Source: CBDCYS01 sp965226245 (GTDB lineage Bacteria; Acidobacteriota; Terriglobia; Bryobacterales; UBA6623). Taken from it: DNA of 64,000 bases. Positions 16,694 through 25,850 of this stretch are shown one piece after another. Every line of letters starts with the position of its first letter. Position 1 is the stretch's first letter. Position numbers and translations under genes: made by a program. The stretch is from positions 6,200,001 to 6,264,000 of the forward strand of contig CBDDCL010000015.1 in NCBI GenBank assembly GCA_965226245.1. The letters are read 5' to 3'. The notes under the pieces are model-generated. The model saw nothing but the letters and a program-made list of their open reading frames with translations, had not been told where the DNA came from and did no database searches.

Positions 16694-18660
16694 CGAAGTT
16701 CCAGGGGCCGATTTCGGCGTAAGAGTAACCAAGAAAGGGAGTTAGGGCCGGTTTGGGGTGGTCTCGAAGTGCTGTTTGTAGCCACTAATTAGTGACTTTC
16801 TTCTGGACTTTTTGTTCTGTATATGCTATAATGGCTTTATGCCATCTAGATCCGGCCCTGTTCATGTAGCCACCACTACTCGCCGCTACAAAGGCAAAAT
16901 CTATACCTCCCACCTGCTCCGCCGCTCCTTTCGCGCCGGCCAGCAGGTCAAACACGAAACCCTCGGCAACCTCTCCCACCTGTCCGATTCCCTCATCGAC
17001 ATGATCCGCCGCTCGCTCGCCGGGGAGTCCTTTGTCCCCGCCAGCGAGGCTTTCCTGGTCGAACGCTCCCGCCCCCACGGTCACGTTGAAGCTATTCTCG
17101 GCACGCTCCGCCAGCTCGGCCTCGAACGCCTGCTGGGGTCCAAACCCTCGCGCCAGCGCGACCTCGTCGTGGCCATGATCGTCGAGCGGCTGCTGCATCC
17201 CGGCTCGAAACTGGCCACCACCAGGCTGTGGCAGCATTCCACGCTGGCCCAGCAGCTGGGCGTCGAAGACGCCGACGAAAACGATCTCTACGCGGCGCTG
17301 GACTGGCTGCTGGCCCGCCAAAAACGCATCGAAAAGAAGCTCGCGGCGCGGCATCTCGCGGCCGGCGACACCGTGCTCTACGACGTCTCCAGCAGCTACT
17401 ACGAAGGACGCCACTGCCCGCTGGCGGCCCACGGCCACAGCCGCGACCGCAAGAAAGGCCAGCCGATCATCGTCTACGGCGTGCTCGCCGACAGCCAAGG
17501 ACGGCCGCTGGCGGTCAGCGTCTACCCCGGCAACACGGGCGATCCGGCGACGCTGCCCGATCAGGTGGACACGCTGCGGCGGCGCTTCGGGCTCGAGCGC
17601 GTGGTGCTGGTGGGCGACCGCGGCTTGTGGACCCAAACCCAGATTGAAAACCTGCGGCGGCATCCCGGGCTGGGCTGGATCTCGGCGCTGCGCGCGCCCG
17701 CGCTGCGGCGGCTGGCCGACGGCGGCGAGTTGCAGTTGTCGTTGTTCGACAAGAAGAACTTGGCCGAAATTCGCTCCCCCGACTATCCCGGCGAGCGCCT
17801 GGTGGCCTGTTATAACCCGCTGCTGGCCGAGGAGCGCGGGCGCAAGCGCGGCGAGCTGCTGGCGGCCAGCGAGAAGGAATTCGAGCGCATCGAGGCCGCA
17901 GTGGCGCGGCGCAAACGCACCCCGCTGACCGCCGCCGAGATCGGACGCAAGGCGGGCCGCGTGCAGGACCGCTACAAGATGGGCAATCATTTTAAGACGA
18001 CCATCGACGAGGGCGTTTTCCGCTGGCGGCGGCGCACGGTGGCGGTCGAAGCAGAAGCGGCGCTGGACGGCATCTACGTGATTCGTAGCAGTGAAAAGAA
18101 GGCTGATCTGAAGGCTGAAGACGCGGTGCGTTCCTACAAGAGCTTGGCCCGTGTGGAACGCGTGTTTCGCTGCATGAAAGGGGCGGATCTGAGGGTGCGG
18201 CCGATCTTTCACCGCACGCCGGATCACGTGCGGGCGCATATTTTTTTATGCCTGCTGGCCTACTACGTGGAGTGGCGGATGCGCCAAGCGTGGGCGGAGT
18301 TATTGTTCGAAGACGAGCAGCTTGAGGCTGACCGGCAGCAACGGGACCCGGTGGCGCCGGCACAGCCTTCGGCGGCGGTGAAGAAGAAAAAGGCCCGCCG
18401 CCGCACTTCCGGGGGGTTGCCCGTGCACAGCTTCCAGACGTTGCTCGACGCCCTGGCGACGCCCTGGCGACGCGCTGCCAAAACACCTGCCGGGTCGGCG
18501 GCGAGGGGAGCGCGGCCACGTTCGAACAACGGACCGCCCCGACGGCGCTGCAAAAGCGGGCCTTGGAGCTGCTGGGCCTGTAGCCAGAAAAGCGAATCTC
18601 ACCAGGTGCCTTTGCGCCTTAGAATCAATGACTTACTGTCGTTTTGCCCCTGGAACTTCG
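16694..18660 (+). mobile_element. IS1634-like insertion sequence, 1967 bp, with inverted repeats and target duplication
   Basis: The ends are the perfect 15 bp inverted repeat CGAAGTTCCAGGGGC (16694-16708) and GCCCCTGGAACTTCG (18646-18660). It is flanked by the 8 bp direct repeat GATTAGTC (16686-16693 and 18661-18668). Inside is one large DDE transposase gene. The insertion splits an XRE-type regulator gene whose frame is restored when the element is removed. The clean ends suggest a fairly recent insertion, although its transposase now carries a frameshift. Confidence 0.85.
16839..18583 (+). pseudogene. IS1634-family (IS4-like) DDE transposase, frameshifted near its C-terminus
   Basis: The protein starts MPSRSGPVHVATTTRRYKGK and has DDE transposase landmarks: LYDVSSSYYEG (first Asp), VVLVGDRGLWTQ (second Asp), and an SLARVERVFRCMKGADLRVR segment with the catalytic Glu. 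Near 18447 an 11 bp unit, GACGCCCTGGC, is present twice (18447-18457, 18458-18468), shifting the frame. The ancestral end (ALQKRALELLGL, stop 18581-18583) is in the other frame, and the shifted frame runs on out of the IS to 18887. TATAAT at 16827-16832 lies just before the ATG, so any transcript would be nearly leaderless. Confidence 0.85.
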
Positions 18661-19033
18661 GATTAGTCGTCCCGAAGTTTGCGATCTGGACGGCTTGCGT
18701 CGCGAACCGGTGGGCGCGGCTAGCCATAGGCGTCTGCGCCGAGATCCTGACCAGCTCACTGAGCACCTTATCGACGATCTTCAAGCCTTCTCGAATCATT
18801 TCCTCGGTAGGCGTACTATCCAGCCCCAGCACATCGCGCAGTGCCTCTGCAACGACGCCCTTTTCCTGCCCCTCGGCGAGGCTGTAGAGCACAAGCAGGG
18901 GGTAATGCCCAGGGGTCAGTTCCCCGGATTCATAGCGGCTGACCGTTGCGTGGCTGACCCCGAGAGCTTTCCCAAACGTGGCTTTTTCGTCAAAGTCGCT
19001 CGCGATCTGGAAGTCGATTCCAGGACCGTTCAA
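18661..19033 (-). pseudogene. N-terminal piece of an XRE-family (phage repressor-like) regulator
   Basis: A helix-turn-helix is clear in ATFGKALGVSHATVSRYESG (about residues 18-37), followed by an alpha-helical region (IREGLKIVDKVLSELVRIS). The reading frame runs into the IS1634-like element at 18661. The C-terminus is at 16549-16693. In Mu-like phages a repressor of this kind is divergent from ner and the transposase gene, and a MuA-like fragment indeed follows on the plus strand. The first 17 residues are unusual and overlap a plus-strand coding-like stretch (about 18990-19117), so the true N-terminus may also be lost. Confidence 0.65.
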
Positions 19034-19125
19034 CAGGTCTACTGGGGCGTTTCGACCTCGCGGCGGATCAGCGAGGCGCTCAAGCAGCGCGGCGCACCGG
19101 TCGAGGTCGAGGGTTGAGGCGTCGC

Positions 19126-19305
19126 ATGGACGAGACCTGGCTAAACCAAGAAGAAGTAAAGGGGCTGACCGGCTGGAATGATCGGTGGATCAGAGAGTCT
19201 CGCGACCGGCTCGGCTGCCGACCGGGAGAGGTGGGCCGGAACGGGAAGCCGAAACCGCTCCTGTGCCGGTTCAGCCGGAACGGGAGAGGGAGCGTTCCGC
19301 GCTAG
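19126..19305 (+). pseudogene. Mu-type transposase (MuA) N-terminal fragment
   Basis: ATG 19126 opens MDETWLNQEEVKGLTGWNDR followed by WIRESRDRLGCRPGEV. This WL-x-x-E-E-V-x-GLTGW pattern is like the N-terminal DNA-binding domain of phage-Mu transposases. The frame ends after 59 residues, close to the start of a degenerate IS3-like element, so the catalytic part is missing. The call rests on this short motif and on Mu-like head and tail genes further right. Confidence 0.5.
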
Positions 19306-19309
19306 TGTA

Positions 19310-20697
19310 GATGCCGCCCTGCGGGCGGGGATTTTCAAGGCATCAGGGTCTTTCGATCCGATGGGGTTTTGGGTCGAGCGCGAAAGGTGACTTGCGCGCC
19401 CGCGATCATCGTCTCGATGAGCCCGCCAGGCTATCCCTCGGCAGGGTTGCTTCCCAGCAGAGCCCGCGTCCGTTTCACCCGGCAACGCCATGGTAACTCC
19501 AAAAGTCAAACCGCCTGGCGACGGCGCAGCTGACGTTGCTGTCGCGCCTGCTCCAGCTTGCGGTCGCGCGCGGCCTGGATCTCGTTTTGGCGGCCCGCCA
19601 GCATGTCCGCCGGCGTCACGAACCCGATTGCGCTGTGCAACCGCACCGTGTTGTACTGCTCGACATAGCACTCGATCAAGCGCCGCGCGTCCGCGGGCGT
19701 CAGCGGCACGCCCGGCCGCATGCATGCGCCCTTCAACGATTTGTGCCAACGCTCCAACTTGCCGTTCGACTGCGGATAGTAGGGCGACGTTCTCACGTGG
19801 TCATCCCTGAGATACGGATGAATTGCTTGAAGTCCTTGGCGCTAAACTGCGGCCCGTTGTCGGAGATGATGCGCGGTTTGGCGTCCGGGCATTTCTCCTT
19901 GGCGGCTTCGAGAATGATCTCGACAGCGGCTTCCCTCATGGCCTCGCGCAAGTCCCACTGCACGATCGCACGGCTGTAGCCGTCGAGCACGCTGCAGAGG
20001 TAGTAAAACGTGCTGGAAATGTTGCTGTAGGAAACGTCGATATGCCAATGCTGATGCGGTTCCAGAGGCTGCTGGAAGCCCCTTCCTTTCCGCGACGTTT
20101 TGCCGTTCCACTGGCGCAGCAGGCCCGCCCGGCTCAACACCCGCCAGACGCTCGACGGGCTGACGGCCACGATGTGGGCGTCGAGCATCATGAACGTCAG
20201 CCGCCGCTAGCCTTCCAGCGGATGCTCGCGGTAAAAGTCGAGGATGGCCTGTTTTTCCCACTCTTCGAGCCAGAAATCTCGGGGAACCCAACCGTTGTGC
20301 TCGTTGACGCAACCGTAGCGCCGGCGCCAGGAATAGAACTTGCTGGGCGCGATGCCGAGCCACGCCATGAAACGCCCGGTGTGGATCTCGGTCTTCTCGG
20401 ACCAGCGCCGCACGAAATCGACAAGCTGGTCGCGCACGTCGGGCGGCGTCCAGGTTTTGGTTAGAGTTCCCCAAGGCTTTTTTTTAACGCGCTGTGCTCG
20501 GCCATCAACTCGGCCAGAACTTCATCTTTGGTCCGGATCTTCTTCTCCAGCCGCTCGATGCGTCCCTGTTCGGGCTGGCGACGGCTGTGGTTGTTGGTCT
20601 GGAAGGCGGCGGCTCCGTTTTCAGAGAACTCCTTCTGCCAGCGGTAGAATACCGTCGGCTGCAGCGCCCGCTGGTCGCAGAGTTTTGTCAAGAGGCG
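19310..20697 (-). mobile_element. Degenerate IS3-family element
   Basis: Contains an orfA-like helix-turn-helix gene and a DDE orfB, both broken, in the IS3 order on the minus strand. The left end is uncertain (between 19306 and 19500). The right end is cut at about 20697, where sequence of an ISNCY element starts (ATAGAAATGTCCCC). It sits in the MuA-like gene. Confidence 0.6.
19506..20437 (-). pseudogene. IS3-family transposase orfB, with a nonsense codon and a frameshift
   Basis: Three open segments make one integrase-type protein. The first reads IHTGRFMAWLGIAPSKFYSW to YREHPLEG and stops at TAG 20207-20209. The same frame continues RRLTFMMLDAHIVAVSPSSV with HWHIDVSYSNI (first Asp) and ISDNGPQFS (second Asp). 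A one-base shift near 19797 then leads into TSPYYPQSNGKLERWHKSLK (catalytic Glu). The DDE triad is complete across the pieces but no single product holds it. G-stop-RRLTF most likely replaces a tyrosine. Confidence 0.8.
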
Positions 20698-20700
20698 ATA
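20461..20700 (-). pseudogene. IS3-family orfA, 5' truncated
   Basis: The readable part is LTKLCDQRALQPTVFYRWQK followed by EFSENGAAAFQ and a leucine/charged coiled coil (RIERLEKKIRTKDEVLAELM) ending KKSLGEL. This matches the helix-turn-helix plus coiled-coil form of IS3 orfA proteins. The frame is open upstream to 21036, but that part is ISNCY sequence and not orfA. Confidence 0.65.
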
Positions 20701-21963
20701 GAAATGTCCCCTTGATTTTGTTGTTTGTAAGTTTGTAAGAGAGAATCGTCGTCGTCGGGGCTGTGGGAATGTGGGAATCGCTTCGATTTCCAAGGGACGG
20801 TGGGAAGGGTGGAAAACCTGTCGTTGCGATGCGAACCCTCTTCGCTGCTCGCTGAGGTTTTCCACGCTTTCCATCCGGCCCGTCATTTCCACAGCCCTAC
20901 GATTTTGCCGTTTTCCGTTTTCGCGACAGCAGCGCCCGCCGCCAAGGATGATCCGCCGCCGGTTTGCGCACCTGCCGATCCCCTCGCTGCCCCGGCGCCT
21001 CACGCCCCTTCGCTGGCGGCCTGTCGATCTCCTCAAATCCCACCGCGCGGCCCTCGAACCGTACCCGCAACTCGCCCTCCCGTCCCTGCTGCACCCTCAC
21101 CCGCGCGCCCGCTCCCAGACTTTGATTCCGCTTCCCTTTGAGCTGCAAGAAGCTGTTCTCGAAACGTACCACCAGGTCGTTCGACACCACACGCTCGGCC
21201 TCCAAACAGAACACCCACTTGAGATCCAGGCCCTTGGGCAGGCGCTGATGAAAGTCCGCTTCCGACGCCGGCTCGCAGCCGAACTTGGCGTTGTGTTCCG
21301 GCAGATACCGCTCCTCGAGATAACGATTCGCCGCCTCGTAATCTCCGATGCCTTCGAGCCGCATCTTCTTGATCATGCGGTCTTGATGGGTGCCGTGATG
21401 CCGCTCCACCCGGCCCTTGGCTTGCGGCGACGAGGCCGCGATGATGCGGATGCCCAGCTTCGCGCACATGCGCCCGAACTGCGTCTTGGGCTCGAGGCCC
21501 TCGATCGCTTCTCGCGAGGTGGGCTTGCGCTTGTAGACGTTCTTCCAGTCGCAGTACAGCGCTTGCGGCACGCCGTACCGGCGCACCCAGGCTGCGAGCA
21601 AGTCGGCCGCCGCCCAGGTCGTCTCTTCTCTGGAGAAACTCCCCAGCGCCACGCCGGTCGCATCGTCGACGAAGTTCATCAGGCAAGCTTTGGGCCCCCG
21701 TCCTTCGAGCCACCGGTGGTGCGAGCCGTCGACCTGGATCAGCTCGCCGAACTGCGCCTTGCGCTGCCGCCGCTGACGATGCGCTTTGCGCTTGCGCTGG
21801 CGGCTCCACAGCCCGGCGGCCAGCATCCAGCGCCGCAAGGTCCGCACCGATACTTGCAGGTCGTGGTCGTTCCACAAATGCTCGGCCGCCAGCGTCGGCC
21901 CGAAGCGCTCGTGCGGCTCGCCGGAGTAGTGCTCTCGCACCAGTTGCAGCAAGCGCAGCAACT
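20697..21963 (-). mobile_element. Truncated ISNCY-family element (copy 1)
   Basis: The right end and the 3' non-coding part (20697-20895) match those of the complete copy at 27460-29066 almost base for base, in opposite orientation. The transposase 5' end, about 70 codons plus the left inverted repeat, is missing; similarity stops at about 21963 where phage sequence resumes. It also overwrites the start of the IS3 orfA. Confidence 0.75.
20897..21961 (-). pseudogene. ISNCY-family transposase, N-terminally truncated
   Basis: A 354-residue open frame. Shared with copy 2: GEPHERFGPTLAAEHLW, the catalytic-like LIQVDGSHHRWLEGRGP, FVDDATGVALG, VPQALYCDWKNVYKR, and KGRVERHHGTHQDR. The two products are roughly three-quarters identical by eye, so they are related but not recent duplicates. 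The helix-turn-helix N-terminus present in copy 2 is absent here. Confidence 0.8.
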
Positions 21964-21964
21964 C

Positions 21965-22162
21965 GGGTTAAGTCGCGAACGTGAGTCGAGCGGCAAGCTG
22001 TGGACGTCCGAAGAGCGGAAAATCTTAGCAGGTAATGCGCACCTGACGGCTCACGCCGTAGCGCGCAAGCTTCACAAAAAGGGCTTTACTCGCTCCGCGA
22101 ACTCGGTAATGATTTATCGGCGCCAGCAGCCTCGAAGCAAAAGGGGGCAGTGTGAGCAGTGA
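21965..22162 (+). pseudogene. Phage-like DNA-binding protein fragment (SANT/Myb-like)
   Basis: Right after the truncated ISNCY the plus frame reads SSGKLWTSEERKILAGNA, then HLTAHAVARKLHKKGFTRS and ANSVMIYRRQQ. This looks like a small SANT/Myb-like helical domain as found in Mu-like phage hypothetical proteins. The 5' end is lost in the ISNCY junction. Confidence 0.4.
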
Positions 22163-22244
22163 ACGGTATGTCTCGACAACGGCGGCGGCCAGGAGTCTGG
22201 ACGTCAGTGTCGCATGGTTCGGTATTACGCAGCGACGGGTTTAA
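22152..22244 (+). CDS. Tiny excisionase-like ORF
   Basis: GTG 22152 overlaps the end of the previous frame and encodes 30 residues containing VSTTAAARSLDVSVAWFGI, like the first helices of a MerR/excisionase-type winged helix. It is far shorter than such proteins, so it may be a remnant. Confidence 0.25.
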   Translation: MSSERYVSTTAAARSLDVSVAWFGITQRRV

Positions 22245-22576
22245 TCAGGGCAAAGAGGACCGTCGGCTGGCAATGGCGTCTCGTGATACCTGAAACCGGC
22301 GGTGAAACGCCGCCCCCTAATACCACAACCCCGGTGAGTGAATCCAGGAAATACAGGAAATACCGAAAATACAGGAAGTAAGCAACCGCAGAAAGTCGTC
22401 AATTCCGGGAAATACCGGAAGTTAACGCCTGTACATCCGCCAAGTTCTTTTCTGATACTGAGCTTGATGGCTGCTTTTACGGTTGCGCAGACCGACAACA
22501 CTGCCGACGAGGCGAGCGCCGCTCTTGCGCTTTTCTCGTCGGCGTTTTTGATTTTCACTGGAGGTTTACCGAAACA
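22245..22576. other. Spacer with short repeats; possible small membrane ORF at its end
   Basis: AGGAAATAC-like units recur at 22346-22376 (three times with variation) and GGAAATACCGGAAGT occurs at 22408-22422. A GTG-started frame 22338-22580 ends in a hydrophobic stretch (AALALFSSAFLIFTGG) and overlaps the next start as ATGA. Its first half has the look of translated repeat, so it is not called as a gene. Confidence 0.4.
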
Positions 22577-23534
22577 ATGAGGGACTCTGAACTAGAAGTT
22601 TTGTCTAGCGTGGCGCTGATGGATTTCGCCGGGCTGGAACCTAAGCCGGTCGTCGCCGCGCAAGATCGCGAGCTGCCGGAAGGCTTCGAGGATATCTTCG
22701 GCCCGAGGCCGAAGGCTTCGGACTTTGCGGGAACACGAAACCCGAGTTTTCTCTCTCGCGTTGCCATTGTCAAGTGGGAGCAAGACTTGCGGTATTTCAA
22801 ACGGGCCGGGCTTCCGCCGTTCGCGGACGACACGCAGCTCGATCTTGCGACGCGGACTTTCGTGTTTTGGGATATGGGATATGGGGGCTCCGAAGTTCTA
22901 CGAAGGGCGTTACGGCTGGGTAACGCGGTTCCCGGACGCGATGTTGTCCGATTTCGAAGCGTCGGCCATGGGCGGGTTGCTGTTCGTGCATCAAACTATT
23001 TCCAGCTATCAGATCCGGCAGTTGCTTAACGGGATCGTGCCGAAGCGGCGACACCCGTTCGTACCGCCGATGTTCGCATCGGTCGAGAAACCCCGTAAGC
23101 CTGCCCGCAAGAAGGCTCGCAAGTCGTCCAAGCGGCGCTCCAAGAAGGGCTTTGTCGCGCTGAATTACGGGCCGGGCGTTGAGCGTCCGAAGTGGGTAAT
23201 TGACTTCCAAGAAGCCGAAGACGAACGCGAGGCTTCCATGCGCGACGAGCGCCTTGCGAGACTCGGGCTCCGGGTCGGAACGAAGTATTTTTACGACAAG
23301 TACGACATACCCGAACCGGCAGAGGGCGAGGATGTGATCCACATCAGGGCGGGCGGCGGCGGAAGCTCGACCAGCCAAGATCCGCGCGGTCCTGCCGGGC
23401 AGCTCGGCGGCGAAGGCGACGATCCCGAGCCGGGATTAGTTGCGGGGCTAGGGGGTCAAGGCGGCGCGCGCCGAGTACGGGCGCTGGATCGAGAAGGTTA
23501 TCGGTGCGGCGTCGGCACAGATCCCGGAGGTTAA
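22577..23534 (+). pseudogene. Fused phage remnant: unknown protein joined to the C-terminus of a Mu gp29-like portal (DUF935)
   Basis: Two frames make up one coding track. The first (22577 to about 22875) encodes an unrecognised protein ending DLATRTFVFWDMG. There the 7 bp unit GGGATAT is repeated, and the frame moves to APKFYEGRYGWVTRFPDAML. After a Lys/Arg-rich tract (about 23090-23140) the sequence becomes VALNYGPGVERPKWVIDF and YFYDKYDIPEPAEGEDVI, which is the C-terminal pattern of DUF935 portal proteins. The portal's N-terminal three quarters and the expected terminase gene are missing, so an in-frame deletion fused two genes. Confidence 0.55.
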
Positions 23535-23537
23535 CGA

Positions 23538-23738
23538 GTGAGGGTTGCTTACCGTGGCCGGATTCATGAAACATGGACGCCCGACAGGCGCGAGGTTCCC
23601 GGCAGGGTCGCACATATCACATCGGCGATCCGAGGGCAGTTCTGCGTTTGCTGGCGACGGCGTAAGCCGAACCATCCGTTTTGCGGTCGCTGTTTCTATA
23701 GGCTCAGTGCGCAGTTGCGGCGGTCGATCTATTCCGGT
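23538..23738 (+). CDS. Small zinc-finger phage protein, probably truncated
   Basis: GTG 23538 is preceded by a good ribosome binding site (CGGAGG, about 8 bp upstream). The first 67 residues include GQFCVCWRRRKPNHPFCGRC and FYRLSAQLRRSIYSG, a CxC...CxxC zinc-knuckle pattern seen in small phage proteins. The frame stays open to 23966, but after about 23738 the sequence is the head-morphogenesis gene read out of frame, so the original C-terminus has been replaced. Confidence 0.45.
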
Positions 23739-24873
23739 GACGACGGCGTCCGCGCGGCGGGCGCTCGATTTTTTCCGGCAAAAAATCGGTATGACGAAGG
23801 TCGCATTCAATCGCTTGGAACGCCGCTATCGCGAGGTATCGTTCACGGTTGCTCGGGTCGAGAGCGTTGCACTGATCGAGCGCACGAAAGAGCTACTTAC
23901 CGACGCGATCGCGGAAGGGCACACGCGGGCAGTCTTCGAACGCCGAGCGAACGAGGCGTTCCGTAAGGCCGGTGTCGCGCCGCTTGAACCGTTCCACTTA
24001 GAGACCGTCTTCGAGACGAACGTAAACGGCGCGTATCAGGCCGGGCGGGCGTCGCAGATGCTACAGGCGGACGTTCGGCGCGCCTTGCCATTTTGGAAGT
24101 ACCGAACGGCGGGCGACGACCGGGTTCGCAAGGCGCACAGGTTGCTGGACGGTTTCGTTGCGCATCATACCGACGCTGTATGGAGGCGGATCTATGCGCC
24201 GAACGGCTACCGCTGTCGCTGTAATGTCACGGGCCTAACGGAGGAACAAGCGCGAGGCGAGGCGAGCCGACGCGGGTTCGATCTTAGCGTCGAGGGGTTG
24301 AAGCGGCTACCGAGTCAACCGGACGAGGGGTTTAATACCGGGCCGGTCGAGAGTCTAAGCCAGCGGCTAACGCAGTCCCGGAAAAGAGGCGGGCACATCA
24401 AGCGCGAGCGGACGGCGTCGCAGATTGCGAATCGGGTACTTGAGGTAGCGAAGGCAACCGACGCGGAGATCGAGAAGCTAAAGCGGCGCAGGGCGGGAAT
24501 AGATAGAAAGAACGTCGAGCTGATGAGGGAGCACGCCGATCTACTAGAGAAAAGTAGAAAGGGCGAGGCGGGCGTCGCTCAGAGTCTCGCCGATGCAAGG
24601 TGCAGACTTTCACAGGCCGATGTAGAGTTCGGGCGTGTCGTCGATGAAATTATCCAGACGGAGCGCGGCGTTCGCGAGCGGGCGCTTGAGGTTCTGCGGA
24701 CGGACAAGCCTGCAAAGTTTTCCGTCAGGGGTCAAGTAAAGGTTCGCCGATCGCGGTTTGGCGGCGCAAAGGTTAGGAATACCCGAATCAAGCCAGTTTG
24801 GGAAAAAGGGATAGCGGAGTTTTCAAAGCTCGTTCATGTCGATTCACTCGACGGTCAGAGTGTGAACCTTTAG
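23545..24873 (+). CDS. Phage head morphogenesis protein (Mu gp30 / F-like)
   Basis: The family part starts at ARRALDFFRQKIGMTKVAFN (about residue 70). The F-like domain follows: FHLETVFETNVNGAYQAGRA, FWKYRTAGDDRVRKAHRLLD and IYAPNGYRCRCNVTGLTEEQ, with the Cys pair typical of Mu-like virion morphogenesis proteins. The C-terminal half is charged and coiled-coil-like. The first ~65 residues overlap the zinc-finger frame and are probably not native; ATG 23791 is a possible start. The product ends at TAG 24871, but family architecture and the next ORF suggest it once continued into a metallopeptidase-like domain. Confidence 0.65.
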   Translation: MLTVAGFMKHGRPTGARFPAGSHISHRRSEGSSAFAGDGVSRTIRFAVAVSIGSVRSCGGRSIPVTTASARRALDFFRQKIGMTKVAFNRLERRYREVSFTVARVESVALIERTKELLTDAIAEGHTRAVFERRANEAFRKAGVAPLEPFHLETVFETNVNGAYQAGRASQMLQADVRRALPFWKYRTAGDDRVRKAHRLLDGFVAHHTDAVWRRIYAPNGYRCRCNVTGLTEEQARGEASRRGFDLSVEGLKRLPSQPDEGFNTGPVESLSQRLTQSRKRGGHIKRERTASQIANRVLEVAKATDAEIEKLKRRRAGIDRKNVELMREHADLLEKSRKGEAGVAQSLADARCRLSQADVEFGRVVDEIIQTERGVRERALEVLRTDKPAKFSVRGQVKVRRSRFGGAKVRNTRIKPVWEKGIAEFSKLVHVDSLDGQSVNL

Positions 24874-24928
24874 CAACACGGGGGGCGGGCGTTCCTATCA
24901 TCAGGCGGGGCCGGGCGGCGGTGTCTCA

Positions 24929-25270
24929 ATGGCGGCGCACGCGGGCGAGCGCACGGTCGTTCACGAGCTTGGGCATTGGCTCGAAGCTCAAGACGCGGAC
25001 GTTCACCGAAAGGCGTTGTCTTTCCTTGAGCAGCGCACGGCGGGCGAGTCGTTGCAGTCTCTATCGAAGCTGACCGGCAGGCGCTACGGTTTCAGTGAGC
25101 GAGCGCGACCCGACCGGTTCCCAAACCCTTACACGGGGAAAGACTACGGAGGGCGGGCGACTGAGGTTGTATCGATGGGGGTCGAGGAAATGTTCGCCGA
25201 TCCCGTTGACTTCGTACGGAAAGACCGGGGTCACTTCGAGTTTATGGTGGATCTGTTGAGGGGGCGTTAA
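24929..25270 (+). pseudogene. HExxH metallopeptidase-like C-terminal domain of the head morphogenesis protein
   Basis: A 113-residue frame with ERTVVHELGHWLEAQDADVH (HExxH zinc motif) and ATEVVSMGVEEMFADPVDFV near the end. This domain is often fused behind the F-like head protein in Mu-type phages. Here it is separated from it by TAG 24871-24873 and a one-frame shift around a G6 run (about 24885). The ATG used is probably internal to the old gene. Confidence 0.5.
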
Positions 25271-25275
25271 GGGGT

Positions 25276-25509
25276 ATGGCTGTTGTGATCGAGATCGGCG
25301 GGGCGCTTGCCACGGTAGACGAGTACCAGTGGTCGAGCGACGATCGGACGATCGAGCGGCTACTGAACCGCAGGCGTCAAGAGTTCGGCCCGTCCGGGTC
25401 AGATCCCGACCCGGATCGGACGCTTGCCTTTGAGGCGGTTCGGTCATTGGGCGCGGTGATCGTCAGGGACGACAACAAACCCGTAGCGAAAGAGGGGCGG
25501 GTCTACTGA
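25276..25509 (+). CDS. Small phage hypothetical protein
   Basis: A 77-residue protein starting 5 bp after the previous stop, with MAVVIEIGGALATVDEYQWS at the start and KEGRVY at the end. It has the compact acidic look of phage proteins lying between head morphogenesis and protease genes. It appears intact. No function is recognised. Confidence 0.5.
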   Translation: MAVVIEIGGALATVDEYQWSSDDRTIERLLNRRRQEFGPSGSDPDPDRTLAFEAVRSLGAVIVRDDNKPVAKEGRVY

Positions 25510-25683
25510 TGAGCGCAAGACGGCGGTCGCGACGGGCGCGGCCTGTCAAAACCCGGAGTGTCGCACGATCGTCGATCACGACGGCAAGCTGATCGGCAGG
25601 TTTACCGAGGGCTACGGCGAGCCGGTCCTAGGCCTTCACGCTGTCCTTGCCGAGCGCGCACACGTCGGGGCGGGGTTGACGTC

Positions 25684-25850
25684 ATGACGAAATGGATCGA
25701 GATATTTCGGAGCGGGCGGCACACGTCGGCGTCCGGTAAGACGCGGACTTACAGCAGACGTCGAGGCGATCGCGTCGAGCTACGCCCCGTCCTATTACGA
25801 GGCTCCGATCGTCGTCGGGCATCCTTGCGCGGTCTTTCGATCTGTCTAGC
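25684..25850 (+). pseudogene. Mu gpI-like protease/scaffold N-terminal fragment, frameshifted
   Basis: From ATG 25684 the sequence MTKWIEIFRSGRHTSASGKT matches the start of Mu-like prophage I (protease/scaffold) proteins. It shifts frame after TYS, and the family pattern resumes as ADVEAIASSYAPSYYEAPIV followed by VGHP in another frame. It ends abruptly about 25835, where a tail-tube gene begins. The catalytic region and the whole major head gene that should follow are missing. Confidence 0.55.

Noticed and set aside
18599..18887. Plus-strand transposase frame running on to 18887.
   Set aside because: The part after 18583 is outside the IS and is only the opposite strand of the XRE gene, caused by the 11 bp duplication.
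18990..19117. Plus-strand Ner-like peptide (VARDLEVDSRTVQQVYWGVS followed by TSRRISEALKQRGAP).
   Set aside because: It looks coding-like but has no start codon and overlaps the XRE gene on the other strand; it may be a truncated ner, but I could not settle it, so it is only mentioned in the XRE entry.
1839..24873. Several gene breaks are TAG codons (2265, 20207, 24871), suggesting TAG could be read as an amino acid.
   Set aside because: Normal genes end with TAG too (rpmH at 11741, glmS at 4951), and most breaks are accompanied by frameshifts, so ordinary decay or sequence error is simpler.
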